Source: Hyposmocoma kahamanoa
Lineage: Eukaryota; Arthropoda; Insecta; Lepidoptera; Cosmopterigidae
Direction: 5' to 3'
DNA: 64,000 nt
Assembly (NCBI RefSeq): GCF_003589595.1
Contig: NW_020653750.1
Location: 9,074,924 to 9,138,923 of the forward strand
Positions 35,450 through 47,300 of this stretch are shown here, one piece after another. Each line of letters starts with the position of its first letter. Within the stretch, counting starts at the first letter, position 1. A model generated the notes under the pieces. That model was not told the DNA's origin. It worked only from the letters and a program-made list of their open reading frames with translations, and made no database searches. The translations under genes and the position numbers were made by a program.

Positions 35450-35914
35450 CCTACTATGAGCTCTTAGAAAAATTCTATTTAAGCCTCTAAGTTGGATTGC
35501 CTGTCAAATTCGTACTATGACCTCACAAAAACAATTCACTGTCCATGCAGTTTACGTTCCCCATTCGAAATACGTTTACCTTTTCTTTGATAGCAAAATC
35601 GTATCATGACGTGCCATTTGCCATGCAAATGGCGGTCTCATCTGTAAAAATAAGGAAATTCAAAAAAGTTACTCGGTGACTAACTTTTTTTAGATTTTGT
35701 TACATGTTTAAGAAATTTCGTTTAAGTTTTATTATATTTTCAGTTTCATAATCATTTGTTATCTTTATAGGCTATATAGCCAATTGTCAATAAATAAAAA
35801 CTATCAATGGTTACATTGAGCGTTTATATATAGTATTATTGTACTATGTGTAAACGCTCTTTATATATTGTTGTATAGTTATTATATAGGATTGCTCTAA
35901 GAGCTCATAGTAGG
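35450..35914. mobile_element. TIR element (465 bp), unclassified
   Basis: Left CCTACTATGAGCTCTTAGA and right (complement) the same, with similarity over about 30 bases. The interior holds a second hairpin near 35818-35862 (gagcgtttatata...gtaaacgctc). No clear target duplication. Confidence 0.55.
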
Positions 35915-36239
35915 CTTGGGAGCTAGTGAACAATCCATTAATAAATCCAAACACAAAATTATCACCACTGTGTGTTTATTTCATTGTACAAAAAAATGAC
36001 ATCATAAATACATGGTTTCCAGGAAGCAGGCCAAAAGTAAAATTATTTATTTATTTTATCTTTAATTCAGAAAATGGGGTCCATAAAATTGGTTAGTAAC
36101 TGTTTTCTAAGTAGCTATGTTAGTAAAAAGAAAAAACATGAATGAAGTAATACTAAATACTAACATTTAATAAAATTATAATAGCGCGATTCATGAAACT
36201 CCTAGAAATTGGTTATCCCCTTTCTTTTTACAAAAAATT

Positions 36240-36870
36240 TGATTATTGTGACCCGATCCTTAGGTGTACAAGGGCACCATAACCTGTACGTGCACTGGAA
36301 CCGCCAAAGTTCAGGATCTGACCCCAGATTAGCCAGTGTACAGGGTTGTCACAGACCGTTGTCACTGACTTCATGCGATTCTCAAGAGGTTAGTGTCTTG
36401 GGTAAGCCGCCCCGGGTGCGCGTACAGTATACTCCTTATTTTCCAGATAGTTTCCGGAGCTGCAGGCACGCTCACTTCCCGTTATGCATTACACAATTAA
36501 AGGTTCCCACCGCTAAGCCGTTAATTCTAGAGTCCACTACCAAATCTTCTCTATGGCGGCGGAGCTGTAAGGCACGCTCCCTTCCCGACGTCGAGGTGTC
36601 TCCTCTCTAGGGCTAGTACTGAAGATATAGGCCGCAGTGTCCTGCGACAATGTCCGGCCATAGCTTCCGATTTAAAGGGCAACTCACCCCACGCGTCTCC
36701 TCGCCTTAGGCCCTTGTCTAGACCGGTAGTTGCGCGCGGGATGAACGCCGGCCACATGCAACCGGCACAGACGAATGTGTTCATCCCTACTGCTGACCAC
36801 AAACCCCAGCCAGTCTGTAGTAGAGTAGTCTCCCCGGAACTCCCTATTACGGGTCGTTAGATAGGGAGAA
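36240..36870 (+). repeat. GC-rich dispersed repeat, copy 2
   Basis: Aligned with 39915-40785: ttaggtgtacaagggcac, aggatctgaccccagat, attttccagatag, agtgtcctgcgacaatgt, aaagggcaactcacc and aactccctatta...agataggga. Retains the empty site for the MITE found at 40165. Confidence 0.65.
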
Positions 36871-36901
36871 CTAGAAATTGGTCAGTACCATAATGTAAAT
36901 T

Positions 36902-37194
36902 TAATAGCAGTACAGTTCCTTGTGAAGGAGTTCGTCCAGAGAAGTACTGCCACTTTACCTATTTTTGCTGCCAAGCAGTAATGTGAGGATTATAGCATTC
37001 CGGTTTTGAAGGGTAAGAGTGTTGGTGAAGTTACAGGCAAATGTTACTTGGCAACTTATGTCTTAGGGTGACAGGCGTAGTGCCCCTCAGATCTTTGCGA
37101 TTTAATGTGTGGTTCTGCAATTGCTATAGATAGGCGTGTCGCTTACCACCAGGCGCATGACTTGTTCGTCCCGTCACTTGTTATCACAAAAAAA
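36902..37194 (+). mobile_element. SINE-A copy, full length
   Basis: taatagcagtacagttcctt to cgtcccgtcacttgttatca with an A-rich tail. It abuts the GC-rich repeat copy 2. Confidence 0.86.
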
Positions 37195-37439
37195 GAAAAA
37201 GTAATGGATTAATGTTTTCAGCATTCAAAAATATATTATGGATGAAAAGGCATTATTTGATGCACATACGAACGAAAAAACACTATGTTTTTGCACGATA
37301 CAAAGACTATATCTTCCTTTTTTAAGCAACCTTTGGATTAAATAATATATACTGATGCAAATTATTAACGCATACTGAAACGCTAAAATCGTGTCAGGCG
37401 TAGGTATGTGTACGAAAACGGCATAAAGTTGAATATAAA

Positions 37440-37472
37440 TCTTAAGTGCCAAGCTTGATGTGCTTTTGACTG
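37440..37472. mobile_element. End fragment of the 28802-28912 MITE family
   Basis: Reads taagtgccaagcttgatgtg, then cttttgactg followed by TA, matching the right end of the 111-bp MITE. The other end is absent. Confidence 0.5.
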
Positions 37473-38035
37473 TACCTACATTGCAGAAGTTTCGTCAGTA
37501 AAAAACAGTCCCTAAGTTCTAACACATATCACACGAATTATAATGTGGAGCATAATGTGGCTGAATATGTCTGCCAAGCACGTCGGTAACGCCTGAAACT
37601 CATTTGGCGCCGCCACCTGGAGCGACGACTAATTTAGGTTCTCACACGGTACGTTTCATTGTTGTAACTGTCTGTGAGACATCTGTGGTACTTGCCTCAC
37701 GCATAATCAATATTTATATATATGGATGGATGTAGGGTACGGACGCAGATAACATAATAATAATACACTTTTCCACCGCCAAAGCAAGACGAAGCGACAC
37801 GAGAAAATGTTAAATTGAAATCTCGCCGGCCTATTTCCACTACAAATTGTTATTAGTAGCTTTTGCCAACTCGTGATGAGGTTGTGGTAGTAAAATAAAA
37901 AAAAACTAATATAGTAAATTACTTACTTGATCAATTTTAAAAATTCGGTTGCAGAGTGTGTACTTACCCCAGAATATCGCGTTTGATATCCAACATGAGC
38001 TCAGCGAGCAAAGTTAATTAATCTTATCAATCTTA

Positions 38036-38068
38036 GCTGCAGTACAGCTCCTTGTGAGAGTTCGTCAG
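38036..38068 (+). mobile_element. SINE-A 5' fragment
   Basis: ctgcagtacagctccttgtg then agttcgtc matches the first ~30 bases of the family only. Confidence 0.5.
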
Positions 38069-38285
38069 ACCAATTGGCTGTTTCAAGAAATGTGTCTATA
38101 GCCAAAAAGGAAAGGCCAAAGGTAGTCGTTTCATCTCTTGATAACATAACAATAAGTGCATGCACCGGGTACACCTAGTTATTTATGTATCTAGTTCTTA
38201 GGTAGTCTCGATTTATATGCATGGATTGGAAATTAAACTATTTTTACAATGGTGGTTTTTTGCATATCATAGAAATTTTACTAGA

Positions 38286-38708
38286 CTTTTTTTAATGATT
38301 TCAAGTGACGGGACGAACAAGTTATGGGCTTCATAGTAAGCAACACGCTTATCAATAGCAATTGCAGTGACACCAAAAGCTTTGAATCGCAAAGATCTTA
38401 GGAGCACGGCCGCTGCGCCCGTCAGCATGAAACATAAGTTGACAACTCTCATGTGCGTGTAGTTAGCATCCTTACCCTTCAAAACCGGAACGCAGTAATG
38501 CTCAAATTACTGCTGAAGAAATAGGTAAGGTAGCAGTACTTCCCTGTAGGGTTAGCATAACAGGACGCGTCTTGCGCGAGAGCGACATACCGCGCGACAT
38601 ACTGCTATTATCGAAAAGAAATCCCGTGTTTTATGACGCTCTCGTGCAAATCGCGACTTGTCGTGCTAACCCTACTGGAGGAACTGTTATACAAGCAGCT
38701 CTGCTGCG
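38286..38708 (-). mobile_element. SINE-A copy carrying a 128-bp TIR element
   Basis: tttcaagtgacgggacgaac to gtagcagtacttccctg, then the insertion, then ctggaggaactgttatacaa and agctctgctgc. Confidence 0.83.
38547..38674. mobile_element. TIR element (128 bp) with CTG duplication inside SINE-A
   Basis: TIR TAGGGTTAGCA at both ends. CTG at 38544-38546 is repeated at 38675-38677; intact SINE-A copies read ttccctggacgaac here, so the target is CTG. The interior includes ctctcgtgcaaatcgcgac. The superfamily is uncertain because a 3-bp CTG target is not typical TWA. Confidence 0.75.
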
Positions 38709-39477
38709 GTATGAATTGTTCAATCCAAAACAGAATTTGGTTACTTGTTGAGTGACCTAGATTCAAGTTTAGTATATAAACATTTTCATGTTTACATTGT
38801 GAACTTAACAATAGAGAACATTTGTGTATACCTGATTGGCACTAGTTATTGTTTGTAGAATTATAATTATAATATACACGTACGGTTGCAGTTATATCAA
38901 TCAAGTTAAGGGTTTCATACCTACATTAGTTCGTATTTCTTTCAAATGTAAATACCATTTGAAAAAAAAAAGGACAACAGTATTGGGATCGTATTTTCAC
39001 TCATTACCATAGAAATGATAACAGTAAGATTGTAGTGTGGTAAGAGTCCTAATTCTTCAAGGAACAGAATGTAGCGTTTGATCTGCGAATTCCGACGTAA
39101 CGCAGTGTAAGCTCAAGCCCTATTTATTTTTGTGTATTCGAGTTTTTTGTTATTTTGAATATTGTGTTTTGTAAAGTAAATAAAACACTGCGAAAGAGAA
39201 TATATATATATATATATATTATATCTGTGAAGTGCGTGTGTATGTGTTGTCTTTTCGAATACAATTTGTGTTCAATTACATGTATATAGATACAGCAAAC
39301 CGGCGTAGAAATTGGCAGTTTTCTATGACTCCATTTTTCTATGCTATAAACACCAATAAATGTAATTGTATAAGATGGTTTATTATTATTATAAAAAAAT
39401 TAAATAGTAAAAATACTTTATTTCATCTCAAACATAGACAAAATTACATACGAGGGTGAGGCCTTCTTTTAAGTATG

Positions 39478-39620
39478 ATAATAAAAATAATAATAATAAT
39501 AACGCGCACACACTCATAGCTGCGCCCTAACGAAACCCTGTATCGCGGGTGTTATGGACACAACCTGGGACCTCTTGCGTGGCATTCCAGTATGGTATCC
39601 GTTCGGCCACCGAGGCAGTT
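39478..39620 (-). mobile_element. SINE-B copy with internal deletion
   Basis: (att)n tail, gttatggacacaacctggga where the body is deleted, and a head ending ccaccgaggcag. Confidence 0.75.
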
Positions 39621-39914
39621 AGTACTTGTATTGGGAGGTTATTTATTGATAAACTATAGTCAAATTACATCGCATCAAGTGATATTATAAATAGACGTTC
39701 TGTAATGGTTAGTTCATTACTCGGTAGTAAACTACCACCACCTGTGCTACGTACGTGATGGTTCTGCTAAATATCAACCGGCCACCATTTTCAGTTGAAA
39801 ATCGTGTCAAGAGACTTATAGGTTACACGGATTTAGTAGTAGTTTTCCAACGAACTGAAAATTATTTGACTTCTTTGACAGCCCCACATCTTTCTACATT
39901 AGTTTTGATTGAGC

Positions 39915-40785
39915 TGACCCTCCCTAACGACCTTTAGGGTGTACGAGAAGGGCACTATGACCTGCGCCAGCATGCCTGCGCAGAGACCATCTAACTCAGG
40001 TCCTAACCCCAGATCAGCCCGTTTGCACGGACTTCATCCGGTTCTCTGCAAGGCTAGTTCTTTAGGTGAGGCGCCCCGGATGCATCTACAGCACTCTCCG
40101 TATTTTCCAGATAGGCACTGGAGCTGTAGGCACGCCCAGTTCCCGTCGCGCTCTACGCGTCTAAGGGAGATGCTACACGGGCGGCGTCGCGGCGTCGCAA
40201 CTGCACTACATATAAATTAAATCGACGGAACAGCTCGTGCGACACTCAGTACCTTGAAATCAACGCAGTTGCCACGACGCAACCCCCGTGTGGCATCTCC
40301 CTAACGGTTGTCACCGCTGAACTGTCGACTTTCGAAATCTCCGCTTTTGTGGCGGACGCCGAATGAACTGCGTCTCTCCAGTTCCCAAATTCTTACGCGA
40401 CTGGAGGGATCGGAGGATGTATAGCTCATCCTCTACTAGCTCTCCGGGCTAGCGGGCTAGTGCCGGTAGCAGTGTCCTGCGACAATGTTCGGACAAAGCT
40501 AACGACTTAAAGGGCACGAGCTCCGCGAGTCTCTACGCCATTACGCCCTCGTCTAGACCGCTATTAACACGTGCTAGCTGCGCGCGAGACGAACGTGTTC
40601 ATCCCTGCAGCTAACCACAAGCCGCGGCGAGTCCATATCTAAGTTCGGGTCCGCCAGAAACGCCCGTGAAGGCGTACCACTGGCGGAGGGCTCGGCACGG
40701 ACGCCCGCCGCACCCTGGTCTTACCGGAGAGCCTGTAGTCACCCCGGAACTCCCTATCTCTCGGGTCGGTAGATAGGGACTGTCT
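39915..40785 (+). repeat. GC-rich dispersed repeat, copy 3, with MITE insertion
   Basis: Begins near tttagggtgtacgagaaggg and ends near ggtcggtagatagggac. The longest copy, carrying a 137-bp MITE at 40165-40301. The family has no recognised protein domain or tRNA head; its class is unknown. Confidence 0.65.
40165..40301. mobile_element. TAA-flanked MITE (137 bp) inside GC-rich repeat
   Basis: TIRs GGGAGATGCYACACGGG. TAA duplications at 40162-40164 and 40302-40304. A sister copy of the host repeat near 36490-36510 has a single TAA at the same position and no insertion, confirming the boundaries. Confidence 0.82.
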
Positions 40786-40838
40786 TATTTGACAATAAAA
40801 ATTTGACTGATATTTACAACTGACAATTAAATAAAATT

Positions 40839-40862
40839 TGATTGATTGATTGATTGATTGAT
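40839..40862. repeat. (GATT)n microsatellite
   Basis: Five to six GATT units just after a GC-rich repeat copy; gatatttacaa flanks it on both sides. Confidence 0.9.
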
Positions 40863-41214
40863 ATTTACAAGGACACTTAATGGCTTGGAAGAGGTTCGAA
40901 TTATATGATGAAAAAATTTGTGCTATAGCCGGTTTACACGAGTAAAGTTATAAGTGATAAGTAGAAATATATTATAAATAAACACAATTTTAAATTTGCT
41001 GAGATTTACTATTATATTTGCCAAGTTGAACATGTTCATAGACGTTACATCAATCGTCAAATGTGCCACTAAATCTTCTTATCATATCGGTGGCATACAC
41101 TAGAAGGCTTGCCATAGTGGTGAAAAATAGCAGTTTGATAAATACTTTAAGTTGAATAAAAACTTTTTGAGATTTTATTTTTAGTTCTTAATTTAGAACT
41201 CCTTAATAAGCAAC

Positions 41215-41895
41215 TGACGTAACTTTTTAAAATTCACGCTAAATTTAATAGAAACAGAATTGAAAAAGTTAGGTGAGGATGGGTGAGGTCGATATATTAG
41301 GTATTTTGAAGACTGAGCAATCGGAATTTCGAGAATTCTGTTTCTCATCCGCAATAAGAACGTCAAAACTTGTCGAATTATAATAATCGAAATACGAACT
41401 ATTGCCACACTCCCCGTATTCACTAGATTTAGCCCCATTTGACTTTTATCTGATTTTTTATCGATTTACATAAAAAATGAGGAAGTGATAGCTGAAACAG
41501 GGTAATTTTACAGTTTGACAAAAAAAAATTTTTTGATGGGTTGTTGGGATATCGATGGTCAAGGTCATTGACTTACAAATAAATGGACGACGGGTCTAAT
41601 ACAAAAACCACGAAAAAAATGTCCCAAGTCAACCTATTCGAAATTTAAATTGTAATGTCATCGCAGTATCGCGCTGTCAGTCGAACAAATGAAGACTAAA
41701 GCGGAGTTTGGCGCTCTGTATACGATTTTAGCGCCTTACAAGTGCGGACACTTTTTACCGCGGACCCGACGTCCATATAATTGTAAGTCAATGGTCAAGG
41801 TGAATAAAATTAAAAGGAGATTGCGTAGATAAATAAACTATATTAAAAAAATCCTCTCAAAGTTAAGGACGTATCGCCCTCGTACGTCTATTCAC
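41215..41895 (+). pseudogene. mariner relic split by a hAT-type MITE
   Basis: Same family as the relic at 24.8-25.2 kb: shared stretches include gagcaatcggaatttcgag and ccatttgactttta. Reading frames are more decayed. The sequence is cut at 41565 by a 228-bp MITE and resumes at 41794; after the insertion a KGDCVDK reading marks the old C-terminus. The mariner copy therefore predates MITE insertion. Confidence 0.65.
41566..41793 (-). mobile_element. hAT-type MITE copy 3 (228 bp), inside mariner relic
   Basis: Reverse orientation relative to copies 1, 2 and 4. Exact 8-bp duplication GTCAAGGT at 41558-41565 and 41794-41801. It splits the reading region of a mariner relic. Confidence 0.88.
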
Positions 41896-42344
41896 TTTTT
41901 ATTTAATTCGGCCAATAACGATTCCTCCATCTTGATAATGTGCAATATAAAACGAGTTACATGGTTTCTTTGCAGAACAAATAAATATGTGATTTAATTT
42001 TTGTCTATTGCAAATAAAAATATATTCAAGTTTCTACAACAGATGTAACCTGACGAAAAGCGATTTCATATTTTCCAAAAATTTAGCAACACGTAGGTCT
42101 CTGCAACGGTCTTTGAAACTCAGTACATCCTTCTATATGATAATGTAATTTTGAAATAAATACTCTTCTGTACTGACGCAGTGTATCGTCCATTGTATTG
42201 TAGCTAATCACTGTTATTGATGCTCATTTTCTTTGGGTCGTACGCGTTAACCGTGAAATTATCCAATCTAAATCCAAGATCGATATGTGCTTACTCAGTA
42301 AATATCGAATATACGACCGCAACGATGTTTCTACAGTTACACAA

Positions 42345-42990
42345 TAAACCAGGATTCGAAATTATTAAGACATATATTTTCTTTGATAATTGTCATGATA
42401 ATAATCCAGTATATTTCCGATAATTATCCATGCTGATTCATAGTTTTATCTCTTTAATTTTTTACTAAACATGACAAACAGTGAGAAAACTAAATAAACA
42501 TGAAACGAAAATGATATGTATGGCTTGTTACCTTTATCGAGGTTGCTAGCGGTAGTATTTTGTTGTTCCATTTACTTTTATAAATATCAAGTTTTTCTTT
42601 TTTATATAATATCAAATGACGGAACGAACAAGTCATGCGCATGATGGTAAGTGATACGCTTATCCGTAACAATTGCAGTACCACACAGAGCTTTAAATCG
42701 CAAAGATCTGAGGCACATCGCCACTGCGGCCGTCACCTTCAGTTATAAGTTGATAGTAATTTCACCAGCACCCTTATCCTTCAAACCGGAACACAGTAAT
42801 GTTGACATTACTGCTTGGCGGCAGAAATAGATAAGGTGGCAGTACTTCTAGAGACGAACTCTTTCACAAGGTGCTCTACTGTTACTAAAAGCTACAAAAA
42901 GGTACATTTATCAAGATAGTTATCGTGATAATTATTATGATAATTGTCATAACAATTATCAATGATAATTACTACGTTTTTACTACTACG
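42345..42990. repeat. GATAATTATC-type dispersed repeat, copy 3, split by SINE-A
   Basis: Left part matches 30045-30200 and continues into atgacaaacagtgagaaaac and agtattttgttgttccat as at 32.7 kb. It is interrupted by a SINE-A copy (42592-42887) and resumes with the palindromic ttatcgtgataattattatg and gataattgtcat blocks. Confidence 0.5.
42592..42887 (-). mobile_element. SINE-A copy inside GATAATTATC-type repeat
   Basis: tttttctttttta-type T run, aatatcaaatgacggaacga, ending ctctactgttac. It splits an older repeat that is uninterrupted at 32.7-32.96 kb. Confidence 0.84.
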
Positions 42991-43480
42991 AAGTCTTTAA
43001 AAAACGTAGTTTTAGTCGTTTTCACAAAGTCTTCATCAGAATTATGATAGTAAACTGGTTTATTAGCTAGCCTAGATAAGACGTTATCAGTGGTATTGTA
43101 GCAAGGTACACAAAGCAATCGTTACCGGTGTGTTTACAAATTGCCTGTCAGTGGCGTGAGGCATTTGGAAAATATTTGCTTTTAGGGGAATACCAACTGG
43201 TTCGAGATTTCCGAGGTATCATGGGTGCTAACCTAGGTTTATTGACATTTAATGTTCGGCTCTATTCGTTCATCTATAGCTACTGTAATGTTGAAATACT
43301 ACATAAATAGTAGTGCCATTTGTAACATCTATGGAGGAACAAGTAAATTTCAATCAAAGTAATGTAATAAAGTAATAAATCTATTTCATAAGTAAGCAAA
43401 TCGTCGTATTGATTAAACTCTACTATTGATTCGTAAGGTAGATTCCCCTGAGAAGAGTGAGTGAAAAACAAAATTTTTTT

Positions 43481-43756
43481 AGCCGAGTTCAAAAAAGGAG
43501 GAGGTTATCAATTTGTCTTGTTTCTTTTTGTATGTATGTTACGCGATTACTCCGGCATTTGGGAACCGGTTTGGATGATTCTTTTTTTGTTGGAAAGAGG
43601 GTACCTCAGTAGCGGTCCACTTTAAATTTGAAGATAATATTCCACCTCTAAGGTTGGCAAACTAGGGAATGAATCTGTTTTCGTGCATTTTCCGGTAAAC
43701 GATTTCAATAAAACTTGACAAATAGATGTAATTCCACGACTTTTTGAGGTCGGCTT
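43481..43756. mobile_element. MITE-like repeat with AGCCGAxTTCAAAAA ends
   Basis: Left agccgagttcaaaaaaggag, right tttttgaggtcggct, an imperfect inverted pair. Interior blocks (cgcgattactc, ttctttttttgttg, ttcaataaaacttg, aaatagatgtaattcca) recur at 22966-23200. Confidence 0.6.
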
Positions 43757-44200
43757 TTTTAGTACTCTATACTGAGATTATTTGTAAAAACTAAACATTT
43801 GATTACACTTATCACTTATAATTTTTATTTGAAATATGATACATCAAGACAACCTTTTTGTCATCCAAGTACGCAGAAGCTGCATAATAAACAACCTTTA
43901 AAGTTTTTGTTTCACTATAGTTTTAAACTTCGTAAATGGCAAATTGTAAATATCAACCGGAATCTAATTATAGAAGAGTATACATTGCCCCTTAAATGAA
44001 TTTGTGAAAAGGACTGTTGAGACCAGACAGCTAATTTTTATTACCCTTATTAATGTTATGTTTCTCACTATTAAAAAAGAACAAATTTACCATCTCTAGT
44101 TTAATTAGGGGATAGAAGTTTCTATTAAGCAAGAAGTCTATAAAGTGTTCTTTGTAGCTTGATATCCGAAAAAAATATATGAAATCATCTCTTGTTTCAG

Positions 44201-44354
44201 GTTTAAATTCTACGTATATTCCGCATATGTCGAGCGACGGACAGTAGCGGCGGTGCGAGTCATCGGAGCTACCAAGACTCGTGGTGCGGACTCGGTTTTT
44301 TGTCGAATATGGTTGCCGGACAACCGCACAATCACACTTAGGGCTAAGGTTCAG
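44201..44354 (+). CDS. GT92 exon A (first recognised exon)
   Basis: The acceptor is cttgtttcag ending at 44200 and the donor is ttcag|gtacgc at 44355. One base completes an upstream codon, then 51 codons run from FKFYVYSAY through RVIGATKTRG and FCRIWLPDN to AKVQ. This is the start of the conserved GT92 region. The phase shows that a coding exon precedes it; none was recognised in the 44 kb upstream. Confidence 0.82.
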
Positions 44355-47300
44355 GTACGCACTTTAAACTAAGTAAGGGTGGAGATTCCATGTATGACTT
44401 GACTGTGGGACCTGTAAAGGGCCCGAAACGTCGGTTTGTTTGAAAAAACAAATATACGCGATTTAAATCCGGAAAAATAGTTTCATTTCCTAAAAAAATA
44501 AAGAAACACAAAAACAAAATTGAAGAAAAAGAACAATAAGGAGCAAAATATTGGAAAGGGATATGTTATCGTTGGATGACCGCATGATGACGAAGAATAA
44601 CATCTACAATGCATCGCGGGGTACCTGGTGGAAATGGGATTCAGGGCTGTAGTGGCACCACTGTGGCACTACTAATTTTCATACAATATTTAGAAGCGCC
44701 ATTGTCGTTACACGTGCCATTATTGATACGGCACAGACGCGCGGCAGTTACGCCACGCGCTTCTGAAGGTGCCCTAACTGAAGCCTTTTAGGGGGTGCCA
44801 TAGAAAGCAATTGAGGAATAAATTTGGTAGTTGATTAGTGGTGTCTTACAATGCCTAATACTTTCACAGCGAGATCACTGAATATCCGACGACGACATTT
44901 TACTTTAATGGGTGTTTTAAAAGTGGTTTGTTACCATCTTGTTCGCATACCCAAATTTTATCATATAAATAAAAAAATATTAGTTAACGTTGATCCCAAA
45001 GTAAGTAAGTAATGCACTTGTGTTATGGAAATCGAAAACAACGACGGTACCACAAACACCCAGACCCTAGACAATATACAACAGTTTCTTACATTGATCC
45101 CACCAGGGATCGAACCCGAGACCTCAGAGATGGCGACACCATGAAAACCGGTCCACTGCAAGCCACTCGACCACGAAGGTCCTCAATATTATTAAAATAT
45201 TATTATCAAAACTGCAGTATTTGTTATTCCAACGTTAATGCAGTATGATCAACAGTAGAGTTCCATTTGCGGTGACAGATCACCTTAAATCAACAACAGC
45301 AGCTTCTGTAAGTGGCGTTCTTGGCAGTGACTTATTACACAAAACTTTGATAGTTTGACCATTGCGTCTGACGCATCATTAACCTAAATTGTAGCTTGGT
45401 TCTGTTTCAGACTATTAGAGAAAATTGGAATCTAAAGTACAGCGCAGTGTACGTCCTGTGCCTTCTGTCAAAGACGGGAGTAAAGCCCAAAGACACAATT
45501 GGGGCCACAGTAGCGGTGATCGCCACTGCAGACGCCGCTACACCTCCAAGCAATCTCCTTACTGTGATCGATACCAAACCAAAACCTGGAATTGAGGTGA
45601 GACTAATGACACAATACGTGTTGAAATCAGTTTTCATTTGTACATCATTATTTATCGGATTTAGCTTTTCATTTACCATAGTATTGTGTCTCTGTTTTAT
45701 CATTGGTTTTCATTGTGGGCGCTGGATGCGGAGGCATCGGGTTCGATTCCCAGTAGAACCAATTTGAGAAATGAACTTTTCCAAATTGGTTCTGGTCTGC
45801 GTGTTCTGAGAAGTGCCCCAGATTTCCGTTGCTCTGTGTAGTGCAGGGAATTTTTTAATTTGAGACTAGGCAATTGGTGGGGTTGTTTGGCACATATTGT
45901 TATTATTACTGTTGCATGTGGTGGCGACCTTTAATTGAGTCCATACTTTAGCAAAACTCCATTTGAATTGTATAATCAAAATTGTATGTACTAAGTGTAT
46001 GACTAGTGTCCTAAATAAATGGAATAAACGTGAAATAAAATATTATATTTATTTATTTATTCATTTATTGCATTGTCACGCTTATGTTATTTTAGGTACG
46101 GTGGCTAGTGTGGCGAACGTAGGCGATTTATCGCCATTAAGGCTACTTAAGACGAAAATCAGCGACGAATAAAAATAAAAACTTGCGACTGGTCGCCTTT
46201 CAGGCTACTTTCGGTTTACAATCTTAAGAATAAAACATGAGCGTACATTGAAGAAAAGATAAGCTCCCCACGAAAATATAAAAAGTCTGTGATATTAAGA
46301 AAGAAAAATTGTTTATGGTTGTTCAGTTTCGGCGGGAATTTCCCGCGAAATCTAATAGATTAAGTTTTATTACGTTTCAAAACAATATTTCTTTCAACTC
46401 TTCTTTACCAATCTATCTGAACGTTGCTTGTTGTGCTAATAAGTTGAGTGGTCTGACTTTAGTAAAAGAAAATGTAGAGGGCACAGCAGTTTTCTTCAAT
46501 ACTTTGTGTATAGATTCATCACCTATAACAGATAAAAATAAATTAATAAATGATAACATTTACTAGTAGAATCATGCCATAAGTATTAATAATAGCAGTG
46601 CCAGGAATGAAGAGGAATGCATGATATTTGTTCTGCAAAATTTCAGCTAACCTAACCTAACCTATCTTCAGGTTTAAATTCAGACGCACATAACCTCAAC
46701 GAACTAGTAGCCTTAAAATTTTTCCTTCGCAGATCTTTTACCCCACAGTTTTCTTCTTTTCTGTTCTTTGGGGAATAAATGAATTCCCGTATTTTGCAAT
46801 CAACTGCTCCACAGAGGGTCATAATAGAGAATTATTTCTTAAGGACTTTGTTTGTTTACAAAAACATTGACAAATTATAGCTATAGCTGTCATTACCGAA
46901 GGCTCTACAGTGTGGACATCTGGAGGGAGCAATAGGCAGTTGTTTACCCCGTTATGTCAATTTATTTACTTTTATTTCATTCTACTTAGGTTTAATTTAT
47001 CATTTTAGTAAATTATTGATTTACACTATAATTTTATTTTATTTATTGCTGTTTTTCATTTGTTGTTTAGACTACTTTAGGCTACCACAGCTAAAATTCG
47101 GCTAATTTAGGCTACAAAGTTGTGAAAAATGGCGATTTGGACCCAGCGTTGTTGGCAACACTGACAGTGGCTTGTAAATGTATATGACACCCTGTAAGGG
47201 CACAGCAAAGTGATGAGGGCATTTACTCATTATAAAAGTAATGAAATAAACGTGATCATATTAAATAAATTATTACAATTATACATATATTCGATACATT

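Larger units (their letters stand above)
37195..38285. other. No gene; two short repeat fragments only
   Basis: Apart from the MITE end at 37440 and the SINE-A fragment at 38036, nothing recognised. Confidence 0.45.

Noticed and set aside
46650..46668. Interstitial telomeric repeat (AACCT)n
   Set aside because: Only about three units of the insect telomere motif are present, within chance for an AT-rich genome.
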